Positions 26,967 to 34,514 of a stretch of DNA of 34,514 nucleotides are shown piece by piece. A program made the translations under genes and the position numbers. The DNA comes from Nitrospirae bacterium MYbin3. GTDB lineage: Bacteria; Nitrospirota; Thermodesulfovibrionia; Thermodesulfovibrionales; Dissulfurispiraceae. Every line of letters begins with the position of its first letter. Position 1 is the first letter of the stretch. The notes beneath the pieces are model-generated. The model was given only the letters and a program-made list of their open reading frames with translations. It had not been told where the DNA came from and ran no database searches. Where the stretch lies: assembly GCA_002753335.1 (NCBI GenBank), contig PEAD01000030.1, positions 1 through 34,514 on the forward strand. The letters run 5' to 3'.

Positions 26967-28015
26967 GCAGTAGACTGGTATTTATAATAGGCGGCGCAGC
27001 TGCCTTCGGTACTTACCATGCATGCGCCTATGGGCCTGTCAGGAGTGCATGCTTTTCCGAACATCGGACATTCATTAGGCATCTTCACCCCGCGCAAAAC
27101 CAGACCACACTGACACCCTTTGGGTTCCGGATAATCAGGAACGTCTAAACTAAAAACAGACTCGGCATCTCTATGACGCCATTTTTCTTTGAGCTTTAAA
27201 CCGCTGTTCGGCAGCATGCCTATGCCGCGCCAATAACTGTCAGAAGGCTCGAAATATTCTTCTATAAACGAGATTGCTTTTGCATTGCCATCAGGATTAA
27301 CCACCGATTTATATTGTATCTCGACCTCTGCCCTACCCTCAGAAATCTGTTTTAAAAGCATCACAATGCCAGAAATTATGTGTTGTGCATCAAAGCCTGT
27401 AACCACACAAGGTATTTTGTAACGTTCAGCGACAAAACCATAAGGTTTGCTTCCGATGATAGTACTTACATGTCCTGGCAGTATGAATCCGTCAATCCTA
27501 ACATCGTCTGACTGCAACAGGACATCAAGAGCAGGCGGCACGAGTTTGTGCACAGAAAATACATAGAAATTTTCTATGCCCTGTCTTTCGGCCTCAGAAA
27601 TGGTGCCGGCTGCCAGCGGCGCTGTTGTTTCAAATCCTGCAGCAAAGAAAACCACATTTTTATCTTTATTTTCCTTTGCTATCTTTAGCGAATCGAGTGG
27701 AGAATAAACAATTCTTATGTCTGCGCCATCAGCCTTTGCTTCACTCAGAGTCTTTTTTCCTCCCGGCACACGCATCATGTCGCCGAAGGTGGTCATTATC
27801 GCATCTTTTGATTCGGCAAAGGCGATAGCCTTATCAATATCCTTAATGGAAGTTACGCAAACAGGACATCCGGGACCACTTAAAAGTTTCAGTCCATCCG
27901 GTAGCATACCCCTGAGTCCATGCTTGAAGATAGCAACAGTATGGGTTCCGCAAACCTCCATAAAATTTAGAGGCCGTCCTATCTTAGTGTAAAGATTTTT
28001 TATTAAATCTATCAT
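26963..28015 (-). CDS. hypD: Hydrogenase maturation protein HypD
   Basis: 350 residues. Conserved Cys are C22 in EVCGTHTVA and C50/C53 in SGPGCPVCVT. The GFETTAPLAA motif is present, and the C-terminal Cys-rich segment (CQCGLVLRG ... ACTPDRPIGACMVS ... SCAAYY) binds a 4Fe-4S cluster. With HypC it builds the Fe(CN)2CO centre of [NiFe] hydrogenases. HypC, HypE and other hyp genes are absent here, and the upstream neighbour is moeA, which is unusual since hypCDE are normally together. The ATG lies six bases after a TGA-TATACT element with no Shine-Dalgarno, suggesting an own, leaderless promoter in addition to any read-through from moeA (30-base gap). Confidence 0.95.
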   Translation of the reverse strand: MIDLIKNLYTKIGRPLNFMEVCGTHTVAIFKHGLRGMLPDGLKLLSGPGCPVCVTSIKDIDKAIAFAESKDAIMTTFGDMMRVPGGKKTLSEAKADGADIRIVYSPLDSLKIAKENKDKNVVFFAAGFETTAPLAAGTISEAERQGIENFYVFSVHKLVPPALDVLLQSDDVRIDGFILPGHVSTIIGSKPYGFVAERYKIPCVVTGFDAQHIISGIVMLLKQISEGRAEVEIQYKSVVNPDGNAKAISFIEEYFEPSDSYWRGIGMLPNSGLKLKEKWRHRDAESVFSLDVPDYPEPKGCQCGLVLRGVKMPNECPMFGKACTPDRPIGACMVSTEGSCAAYYKYQSTA

Positions 28016-28021
28016 TTCGAA

Positions 28022-28027
28022 AGTATA
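28022..28027 (-). promoter_or_regulatory. Candidate extended -10 element for hypD, six bases from the ATG
   Basis: On the minus strand: TGA-TATACT, TTCGAA, ATG. The motif and spacing are the same as at glnD. No clear -35 and no Shine-Dalgarno are present. Confidence 0.42.
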
Positions 28028-28045
28028 TCAAATATGCATGGAAGA

Positions 28046-29281
28046 TTAGAACAGTTTTACTTTAACATCTTCTCCTGCATCGATTCCTAGCTTACCTTCA
28101 GGTATAACCACTACCCCGTCTGCCTTTACGAGAGTGGTAATCAAACCTGATTTGCCGAGCACCGGAACAGCGTATAACTCATCCCCTTCTAATTCAAGAG
28201 CAACCCTAACATGGTCTTCCCTGCCGGCAACAGAGGCTATGCTCTTTTTTATTTTTGCATATGCAAAATTCTTAGAAATTTTATTTTTATGAAGTCCGCA
28301 TAAAACCTCAAGCAAAGGCCTTACAAACATATCAAAACTCACTGCTGTAGCAGCAGGATGTCCCGGAAGCCCAATTACCGGCTTGTTCCCTATGAAGGCC
28401 CCAATAACAGGCTTGCCCGGTTTTACCGCGACGCCATGAAAAAGCACGCCGGGGTTACCCAACTCATTTATAATTGCAGCTGTCATGTCTTTTACTCCTG
28501 CAGATGTTCCACCGCTTACAATAACAATATCAGAACTTTCGAGCGCATCTGATAATGTTTTTTTGATAAGGTCATATTCGTCTTTTATTATCCCTTTTTT
28601 TACAGGGATGCCACCGTTATCATTAATCAGGCCTGTCAGCGTAAAGGAATTTATATCTCTGACCTGCCCCGGCTGAAGCACACTTGAAGCAGGCAGAATC
28701 TCATCTCCTGTAGAAATTATCGCAACTACAGGTTTGCGATAGACATTAACCTGTGTTATCCCAAGACCTGCAAGAGCTCCTATGTCCTGCGCCCTCAAGC
28801 GCCGTCCTTTTGAAAGCACCTGCGTGCCTTTTTGAATATCTTCTCCGGCGAGGATAACATTCTCGTTCGGCGCAACAGACTTCATCGCTTCTATCATGTC
28901 AACAGAAACAGCCTGGGCATTTTCTAGCATTAAAACCGCGTCAGCCCCTTTGGGCAACATACCACCGGTGGGAATCTTGGCAGCCTCTCCCTTTGAAATT
29001 TCAAAAGAGGCAGGCTCTCCCATGAATACTTCATTCTTGATAGAAAGATAGGCCGGCATAGTATCTTTTGCGCCGAAGGTGTCAGCAGAGCGAACAGCAT
29101 AGCCGTCAACTGTCGAACGCGAGAATCCGGGTAGGTCTTCGCTTGCGATTATGTTTTCTGCAAGCACCCGGTTGTAGCATTCTTCGATAGGAAGTTTATG
29201 AAAAGCCAGTTCAGGCTTCGAAAAAGAAGAAAAAAGAAGAGAGCGTGCTTCTTGCGGAAGGATGTAGTTTTTGCCGAACAT
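28046..29281 (-). CDS. moeA: Molybdopterin molybdenumtransferase MoeA
   Basis: 411 residues, standard length. Conserved stretches are the opening AxEAR-type helix, FSRSTVDGYAVRS (start of the MoeA N-domain), KIPTGGMLPKGADAVLMLE, the MPT-binding region STGDEI, the SGGTSAGVKD motif and the closing GLPGHPAA substrate loop. It inserts molybdenum (or tungsten) into adenylylated molybdopterin to give active Moco, needed for formate dehydrogenases and related enzymes. The start is five bases after the phospholipase-like gene stop. No other moa/mob gene is in the window. Confidence 0.95.
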   Translation of the reverse strand: MFGKNYILPQEARSLLFSSFSKPELAFHKLPIEECYNRVLAENIIASEDLPGFSRSTVDGYAVRSADTFGAKDTMPAYLSIKNEVFMGEPASFEISKGEAAKIPTGGMLPKGADAVLMLENAQAVSVDMIEAMKSVAPNENVILAGEDIQKGTQVLSKGRRLRAQDIGALAGLGITQVNVYRKPVVAIISTGDEILPASSVLQPGQVRDINSFTLTGLINDNGGIPVKKGIIKDEYDLIKKTLSDALESSDIVIVSGGTSAGVKDMTAAIINELGNPGVLFHGVAVKPGKPVIGAFIGNKPVIGLPGHPAATAVSFDMFVRPLLEVLCGLHKNKISKNFAYAKIKKSIASVAGREDHVRVALELEGDELYAVPVLGKSGLITTLVKADGVVVIPEGKLGIDAGEDVKVKLF

Positions 29282-29286
29282 CCTGA

Positions 29287-29970
29287 TTAAAGAGGTCTCT
29301 TTTTAAGTACTCTGGATTTTTTGCCGTTTCTGAGCAGGTCGATAATGCTGGACATTGACTCATGATGAAGTTTTTTCATAAGGTCTTTATCAATAGTCCT
29401 CTTTCTCTTTTTGTTAAGGAAGGACAAAAACACAATGCCTTTAAATATCCTTTTGTTTGTCTTGAACGAAAACATATACCTGTCCAGAGAGTCTTCCATA
29501 AACAGATCGTTCCTTCTCTGAACAGCCCTGCTTATGGTAACGGACTGAAACCAGTAGGACTTGTTTATTATGCTGTCGGCCTTCATTTCGAGCCAGGCGT
29601 GTTCAATATTCAACGCTTCTTCTGTCAAACTATTGTGTGCTACGGTATCAGCAGCAAGGTGGCATAGGAAGCCATACACAAATGCCTGCTCCGAACCATT
29701 TTCTGCCTGTTCCATAAGACGGAATCCAACATCCCAGCTATGACTGCTTTTCGCATCAGGCAAGTATTTCTTCCCTATTATCATATCGGCCATAAGATTG
29801 CCATAAAGAAAATCCTGGCGGTATTTTCTTATCAATGCCAGTATTCCGGCAGGTATCAGAGGCGCGAACGTAAAGACTTCGCTGGCAAAATATGCGTGGG
29901 TCATTGGCCCCCAGGCAAAAGAAACAGCGGGCATCAAAACAATTCCGGCCAAAAGGAGTGTCAAAAACAT
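29287..29970 (-). CDS. Exported zinc-dependent phospholipase C-like protein
   Basis: 227 residues with a signal peptide ending VSFA; cleavage puts W20 at the mature N-terminus, as in Bacillus phospholipase C where the terminal Trp binds zinc. Further candidate zinc ligands line up with that family: H25, D62, H77, then H104-x3-D108-x3-H112 and H124-x3-E128. The protein is shorter than secreted toxins of the family and resembles the uncharacterised PF00882 members of anaerobes. A periplasmic lipid or phosphoester hydrolase is likely; the substrate is unknown. The start overlaps the pepA stop (TGATG) and the stop is five bases from moeA, so it is embedded in the operon. Confidence 0.8.
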   Translation of the reverse strand: MFLTLLLAGIVLMPAVSFAWGPMTHAYFASEVFTFAPLIPAGILALIRKYRQDFLYGNLMADMIIGKKYLPDAKSSHSWDVGFRLMEQAENGSEQAFVYGFLCHLAADTVAHNSLTEEALNIEHAWLEMKADSIINKSYWFQSVTISRAVQRRNDLFMEDSLDRYMFSFKTNKRIFKGIVFLSFLNKKRKRTIDKDLMKKLHHESMSSIIDLLRNGKKSRVLKKRPL

Positions 29971-31457
29971 CAGTAAAGACCTTTTAGAAAGTGTATCAAA
30001 AGGCGAACACCTATACCGGTAGCGCCCTTCGAAGTGTAAGCCCTGTCTTTCTCGCTAAATGCAGTTCCGGCTATATCGAGATGCACCCACGGTGTGTCTC
30101 CAACAAATTCTTTGATGAAATAAGCTGCCGTAACAAGCGAACCGTTGCGTCCTCCGATGTTCTTAATATCAGCGGTGTCGCTTTTAAGGTAATCCTTATA
30201 CTCCTCGTAAAGAGGCATTTGCCAGACCCGCTCGTAAGTTTCTGCGGCAGATTTTTTAAGCCTTTCCATAAGTTCATCATCATTGCCCATCATAGCCATC
30301 GCTTCATTTCCAAGAGCAACAGAACATGCCCCTGTAAGTGTTGCGATGTCAATTATCGCCCTGGGTTTAAAATATTTTTTTGCGTATCCGATGGCATCGA
30401 TCAACACAAGCCTGCCTTCGGCATCTGTGTTCGCAATCTCGACCGTTTTTCCCGAAACTGTCGAGACTATATCCCCCGGCCTTGTTGCAGAGCCTCCCGG
30501 AAGATTCTCGGTTGCAGGCAAAATAGCGATTAAGTTAAGTTTAAGTCCTAATTCGACAACCGCTTTCATAACACCAAGCACCGCAGCGCCTCCAGCCATA
30601 TCGTACTTCATCTTTTCCATGCCGTCGGCCGGCTTTAAAGACAACCCTCCGCTGTCAAAGGTTATTGACTTGCCTACAAGCACTACCGGAGCGCCCTTGC
30701 CTTCTTGATATTCGAGGACAATAAACTTTGGAGGCTCATCAGAGCCTTTGGCAACAGCAAGATACGCGCCCATGCCTTCCCTGTCTGCATCTTTGCGCTC
30801 AAGAATTTTTGCCCTGATTTTCTTGCTGGCAAGGGACCTTGCGGTTTGTGCGAGAATCGTAGGCGTCATATCATTGGATGGCGTGTTTACGAGGTCTTTT
30901 GCGAACGCTACTGCCCAAGATGTTGATTTTAGGTAATCTACAGGTATATCAGCCTTGGAATTAAGTATTGTCAGTCCTTTTAGAAAATTATTCTTGGCTG
31001 AACTAGCATCGCTATTTTTGCGATACCTATCAAAACGATATGATGCTAGCATCACGCCCTCGATAAAATAAAAAGCAGCTGACTGTTCCACATTCAGATG
31101 CCGATTAAGAGCATTAAAAGACGAGGTTGATAAAGCAGAATCTTTTGCGCCTATACCTTTTAAAATACAAGCCGCTTTTCCGCCGCACTGTCTGATTTTT
31201 TCGGCCGTAAGATCTTCTTTCTTACCTAAGCCCAGCAATAAAATTCTGCTGGCCTTAATCCCGTTAATATGGAGAATAGTTGCCTGGTTGTGCTTACCGA
31301 TGAACTCTCCAGAATCAAACGCCGTCTTGATATAATTGCCGATAAGACTGTCCAGTCTTCGGCAGGTGCCGGAATAATCACCTTCGAACAAAGGTATTAT
31401 CAAGGCATCCGTCTTTACGATTTCTTCAGAAAGATTTTTTAGCGCGATTTTTATCAT
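29970..31457 (-). CDS. pepA: Leucyl aminopeptidase (M17 family)
   Basis: 495 residues. The two-metal site is complete: K263, D268 (FDSGG), D286, and D345/E347 in NTDAEGRL (343-350), with the second conserved lysine K275 and R349. Each residue is exactly seven positions below its E. coli PepA counterpart. The enzyme removes N-terminal residues from peptides in the cytoplasm and, in some bacteria, also binds DNA. The start overlaps the pth stop by four bases (ATGA) and the end overlaps the phospholipase-like gene by one base. Confidence 0.96.
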   Translation of the reverse strand: MIKIALKNLSEEIVKTDALIIPLFEGDYSGTCRRLDSLIGNYIKTAFDSGEFIGKHNQATILHINGIKASRILLLGLGKKEDLTAEKIRQCGGKAACILKGIGAKDSALSTSSFNALNRHLNVEQSAAFYFIEGVMLASYRFDRYRKNSDASSAKNNFLKGLTILNSKADIPVDYLKSTSWAVAFAKDLVNTPSNDMTPTILAQTARSLASKKIRAKILERKDADREGMGAYLAVAKGSDEPPKFIVLEYQEGKGAPVVLVGKSITFDSGGLSLKPADGMEKMKYDMAGGAAVLGVMKAVVELGLKLNLIAILPATENLPGGSATRPGDIVSTVSGKTVEIANTDAEGRLVLIDAIGYAKKYFKPRAIIDIATLTGACSVALGNEAMAMMGNDDELMERLKKSAAETYERVWQMPLYEEYKDYLKSDTADIKNIGGRNGSLVTAAYFIKEFVGDTPWVHLDIAGTAFSEKDRAYTSKGATGIGVRLLIHFLKGLY

Positions 31458-32035
31458 ATTTGGGCTGCGGGCGGCCGGGGCGTTCTGTTGAATTTGTTCA
31501 TAGCCTTTTCAGGACCGCTTGATATTATCATCTTAACCGCATCAGATGCTTTTATTATAGCATCTTTGACCAGCTCTTTTTCATCCGGTCTGAACCCCGA
31601 AAGCACATAATTTTCTACCGGCACAATCGCATCCCTGCCAATTCCAATCTTCACCCTGATAAAATCCATTGACCCAAGTTCTATTATCGCCGATTCAATA
31701 CCGCGATGGCCGCCAGAGGAGCCTGTCTTGCGAATCTTTACAACACCTGTGTTCAGGTCAAGGTCATCATGGACTACGATAATATTTTCGATAGCAACAT
31801 TGAGTTTTTTTATTGCTCGCGATATCGCAAAACCGCTTCTGTTCATATAAGTAAGGGGTTTTAGAAGTGCCACATGGGCATCATCTAAAACCCCTTTGCC
31901 GATAATATAAGAATCTTTTTCGGACATCTGGATACTGCCCTGTTCAGACAGGGCATCTATAACCATAAATCCTATGTTATGTCTATGCTTTGAGTATTTC
32001 TGCCCCGGATTTCCGAGGCCAACAACAAGCCACAT
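31454..32035 (-). CDS. pth: Peptidyl-tRNA hydrolase
   Basis: 193 residues. The conserved opening VVGLGNPGQKY...HRHNIGF supplies N9 and the catalytic H19. Asn65 in TYMNRSG and the HDDLD element at 89-93 complete the active site. It releases tRNA from stalled peptidyl-tRNA. It follows rplY by 30 bases, a very common gene pair, and overlaps pepA by four bases. The C-terminus (PRPPAAQI) is short and ordinary. Confidence 0.96.
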   Translation of the reverse strand: MWLVVGLGNPGQKYSKHRHNIGFMVIDALSEQGSIQMSEKDSYIIGKGVLDDAHVALLKPLTYMNRSGFAISRAIKKLNVAIENIIVVHDDLDLNTGVVKIRKTGSSGGHRGIESAIIELGSMDFIRVKIGIGRDAIVPVENYVLSGFRPDEKELVKDAIIKASDAVKMIISSGPEKAMNKFNRTPRPPAAQI

Positions 32036-32065
32036 CAGCTCTTAATTAAAAGACAAGAAGCTTTG

Positions 32066-32713
32066 TTACTTGCCCTCTTCCTCTGTCTTTTTACCCTTCT
32101 TCACAACTTCTGGCTCAGCAGCTTCTGCGACTCCTTCAGCAGGAGCAGCCACAACCTCTTCTTTAAGCGCTATTACAGTAGCGAGCATTTCATCTGAATC
32201 GGTAAGTATTCTTATGCCTTCATCCAATTTCAAGTCGCTCACATGCACCGACTTTCCTATTGTAAGACTTGAAACATCGATCTTGATATGCCCCGGGATT
32301 TTGTCAGGAAGACATTCAATTTCTATCTCCCTCAGACCGTGCTGAATAATACCTTTATCCCTCTTAACGCCTATAGCCTCTCCGGTTATAACGACATGCA
32401 CCATAACCTTAATCTTCTCGGTGGCCAATATCTCCTGAAAATCAACATGCAGAAGATTGCCTTCTACCGGGTCAACCTGATAGTCCTTTACTACCGCCAT
32501 TTTAGTATCATCTGATGATTTAAGGTTTACAATGACCTGTTCGCCTGCTGTTCTGCTAATGAAACGTGCAAGCTCTTTTGCTCCCAACTGTATCGGGGTT
32601 GATCCTCCGCCCCTGTAAACTACCGCCGGTATTATGCTTTCTCTTCTAAGTGACCTTGCTCCACCCTTGCCTTTTCTTTCTCTTTTCTCTACGCTGAGAG
32701 TAACCCTTTCCAT
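32066..32713 (-). CDS. rplY: 50S ribosomal protein L25 (general stress protein CTC form)
   Basis: 215 residues, the long two-domain form: an N-terminal 5S rRNA-binding L25 domain (about 1-95, with RKGKGGARSLRRE and VYRGGG) and a C-terminal TL5/CTC beta domain (about 100-185). A low-complexity tail rich in Ala, Val, Glu and Lys follows (about 185-215). The ribosome binding site GAGGAGG is clear. It binds 5S rRNA in the large subunit. The prs-rplY-pth order is a widespread conserved cluster. It lies 30 bases after prs and 30 before pth. Confidence 0.95.
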   Translation of the reverse strand: MERVTLSVEKRERKGKGGARSLRRESIIPAVVYRGGGSTPIQLGAKELARFISRTAGEQVIVNLKSSDDTKMAVVKDYQVDPVEGNLLHVDFQEILATEKIKVMVHVVITGEAIGVKRDKGIIQHGLREIEIECLPDKIPGHIKIDVSSLTIGKSVHVSDLKLDEGIRILTDSDEMLATVIALKEEVVAAPAEGVAEAAEPEVVKKGKKTEEEGK

Positions 32714-32743
32714 AAATCCTCCTCGTGAAATTACGCTTAATTG

Positions 32744-33685
32744 TTATTCGAACAATGAGCTTATAGTTGATTCCTCATGAATACGTTTAATCGCCTCAGA
32801 AAGCAGAGAAGCGACGCTAAGCACCTTAAGCTTGCCGCAAATTGAACATTTGTCGTCAAGCGGAATCGTATCTGTTGTTATAACCTCTTCCAATACCGAA
32901 TCATTTATTCTTTCTATTGCAGGTCCGGAAAGTACGGCATGTGAGCATGCAGCATACACCCTCTTTGCCCCATTGTCTTTCAAGGCCTGTGCAGCTTGGG
33001 TAATCGTGCCTGCAGTATCGATCATATCGTCAAGAAGAATAACATCCTTACCCTCAACATTGCCGATAACATGCATCACCTTTGATACGTTGGCAACCTC
33101 CCTTCGCTTATCAACAATCGCGAGTGAAGCATCAAGCCTCTTAGCGAATGCACGTGCTCTTTCCACTCCTCCCGCATCAGGCGAAACAATCACAAGATCA
33201 TCAAAACTGCCCTTTTTTATATAGTCAAGAAGCACCGGAGCTGCATAAAGATGATCGACAGGGATATTAAAAAAACCCTGTATCTGGGCCGCATGTAGGT
33301 CAATAGTCAACACCCGGTTAGTGCCTGCTGCGGTAAGCAGGTCAGCAACAAGTTTGGATGAAATCGGCACCCTTGGCTGAACCTTTCTGTCCTGTCTTGC
33401 ATAACCATAATAGGGAATCACAGCGGTAATTCTGCGGGCAGACGCCCTCTTTAAAGCATCAATGATAAGCAGAAGCTCCATTATATTTTTATTAACAGGA
33501 TTGCATGTGGACTGTATTACAAAGACATCCGCTCCTCTGACATTTTCGTTTATCTGCACCATTATCTCGCCGTCGCTGAATGTGGTTACAGCGGTATCTG
33601 CCAAGGCAAACCCCATATGCTCGCTAACCTTTTCGGCAAGACTTCTATGCGCATTCCCTGTCAGAACCTTAATCGCGTCGTGCAT
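32744..33685 (-). CDS. prs: Ribose-phosphate pyrophosphokinase
   Basis: 313 residues, standard length. Recognisable elements are [11 protein letters not shown] at the N-terminus, [16 protein letters not shown], the [11 protein letters not shown] flexible loop, [11 protein letters not shown], and the PRPP-binding DDMIDTAGT. It makes PRPP from ribose 5-phosphate and ATP for nucleotide, His and Trp synthesis. A strong AAGGAGG precedes the ATG. The gene sits 30 bases downstream of the tRNA-Gln 3' end and is co-oriented, so it should share the ispE-tRNA transcript and be separated by tRNA processing. Confidence 0.97.
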   Translation of the reverse strand: MHDAIKVLTGNAHRSLAEKVSEHMGFALADTAVTTFSDGEIMVQINENVRGADVFVIQSTCNPVNKNIMELLLIIDALKRASARRITAVIPYYGYARQDRKVQPRVPISSKLVADLLTAAGTNRVLTIDLHAAQIQGFFNIPVDHLYAAPVLLDYIKKGSFDDLVIVSPDAGGVERARAFAKRLDASLAIVDKRREVANVSKVMHVIGNVEGKDVILLDDMIDTAGTITQAAQALKDNGAKRVYAACSHAVLSGPAIERINDSVLEEVITTDTIPLDDKCSICGKLKVLSVASLLSEAIKRIHEESTISSLFE

Positions 33686-33715
33686 TGTGCCTCCTTAAAA
33701 ATGTCCCTGTTTAAA

Positions 33716-33790
33716 TGGCTGGGGCGCCAGGATTCGAACCTGGGGATGGCAGATCCAAAATCTGCTGACTTTCCACTTGTCGACGCCCCA
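33716..33790 (-). tRNA. tRNA-Gln (anticodon TTG)
   Basis: Read on the minus strand: acceptor TGGGGCG pairs with CGCCCCA, discriminator G and an encoded CCA (33718-33716). Anticodon stem GCAGA/TCTGC with loop TTTTGGA gives anticodon TTG. The T arm CCAGGTTCGAATCCTGG is perfect. 72 bases without CCA. It starts two bases after the ispE stop codon and is followed by prs, so it is transcribed within a protein operon and must be excised by RNase P and 3' processing. Confidence 0.96.
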
Positions 33791-33792
33791 AT

Positions 33793-34514
33793 TTAGCAGA
33801 GCGTTGCTATAACCCTGTGCCAATACCCATCAAAACAACCGGATGCTTTTTCGGCTGCTTCGCTGCTTTCGAAAACACCGAAAATCGAAGATCCGCTTCC
33901 GCTCATAAGAGCTGCAACAGCTCCGGTATTCAGCAATTTCTTCTTCAACTCGCATATCACAGGATATTCATTAAAAACAACATCCTCAAAATCATTGTGC
34001 AGAATTTCTGAAAGAGCATGAGCTGTTCCGCCAACAAGTAAATCAAAAATCAACTTGATATTATTAACTTTAATTGTAGTATTTGTCAATTTTGAAGCTT
34101 CCAAAGCTTTATATGCCCAAGCGGTCTGCACAGATACATCAGGCTTCAACAAAAGCAGGCTGTACTGTGATTTTATTTTTAAAGGGGTCAGAACATCGCC
34201 TTTGCCTTCGACCAATGCCATAGGGCCGTCAAAGAAAAAGGGCACATCAGAGCCTAGGCCTCCTCCGATATCTTTTAGCTCATTCTTGTCTAAATTTAGC
34301 CCCCAAAAACTATTCAACCCCCAAAGAGCTGCTGCTGCATCGCTGCTCCCCCCGCCCAACCCAGCTCCTGAAGGTATTCCCTTGGCAAGGGTTATATGGA
34401 CTCCTTTTTGTATGTCTGCATGCTTTTTTAAAGAATTTGCCGCCTTAAAAACAAGGTTTTCATCAATAGGCAGGTTAATATCAGAAACAAGCTCTATGTC
34501 ATCAGCCTGCTTGA
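33793..34514 (-). CDS. ispE: 4-diphosphocytidyl-2-C-methyl-D-erythritol kinase IspE (5' end outside window)
   Basis: The frame is open from the window edge (first full codon at 34512) to the TAA at 33795-33793, 239 residues. About 50-60 N-terminal residues are missing compared with usual IspE. The GHMP-kinase ATP loop is visible as IPSGAGLGGGSSDAA, and the late LMSGSGSSIFGVF motif closes the fold. It phosphorylates CDP-methylerythritol in the MEP isoprenoid pathway. The short-start reading from the TTG at 34359 is rejected because conserved IspE sequence continues upstream of it. The ispE-tRNA-Gln-prs order looks like a single transcription unit. Confidence 0.93.
   Translation of the reverse strand, partial: KQADDIELVSDINLPIDENLVFKAANSLKKHADIQKGVHITLAKGIPSGAGLGGGSSDAAAALWGLNSFWGLNLDKNELKDIGGGLGSDVPFFFDGPMALVEGKGDVLTPLKIKSQYSLLLLKPDVSVQTAWAYKALEASKLTNTTIKVNNIKLIFDLLVGGTAHALSEILHNDFEDVVFNEYPVICELKKKLLNTGAVAALMSGSGSSIFGVFESSEAAEKASGCFDGYWHRVIATLC

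Overview
The window looks like housekeeping chromosome from an anaerobic, Gram-negative (diderm) bacterium. An outer membrane is shown by TamB, an Omp85 barrel with signal peptide and C-terminal Phe, and a SurA-like chaperone. Anaerobic metabolism is shown by 2-oxoacid:ferredoxin oxidoreductase subunits, formate-tetrahydrofolate ligase, HypD (NiFe-hydrogenase maturation), MoeA and a NapH-like membrane ferredoxin. The gene mix resembles Nitrospirota (Thermodesulfovibrionia-like) or deltaproteobacterial lineages. That placement is inference from gene content; no marker was aligned. I see no phage, insertion sequence or CRISPR array.

Layout. (1) 1-4248, plus strand: envelope biogenesis, with the 3' end of tamB, an Omp85 protein that I count as having seven POTRA repeats, and a SurA-like protein lacking a PPIase domain. 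(2) 4238-12524, minus strand: glnD, a sigma-54-type response regulator, miaB, mtaB, korB, korC and a short ArgA-type acetyltransferase. Most junctions overlap. (3) 12694-26966, plus strand: fhs (with a clear terminator), a TauE/SafE permease, gcvH-lpdA, enolase, an FtsB-like protein, a GH57 glycosidase, a CCA/poly(A) polymerase-type gene and a NapH-like protein. Next comes a 565-base non-coding stretch with a 6S RNA and a long imperfect inverted repeat, then rny-ymdB and osmC. (4) 26963-34514, minus strand: ispE (5' cut by the window edge), tRNA-Gln, prs, rplY, pth, pepA, an exported zinc phospholipase C-like protein, moeA and hypD. This reads as one long, tightly packed transcription unit.

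How they work together: C1 and glycine metabolism (Fhs, GcvH, Lpd), ferredoxin-linked 2-oxoacid metabolism (KorBC), nitrogen control (GlnD, response regulator), tRNA maturation (MiaB, MtaB, CCA enzyme, Pth) and RNA turnover (RNase Y).

Most interesting non-coding signals: the ~200-base inverted repeat between 6S RNA and rny, and a recurring extended -10 motif (TGN plus TATAMT/TATTAT-like) at unit starts. In several cases it lies only 5-10 bases from the start codon with no Shine-Dalgarno, which suggests leaderless mRNAs. No complete, clearly novel multi-gene system was found; most of the window is conventional.
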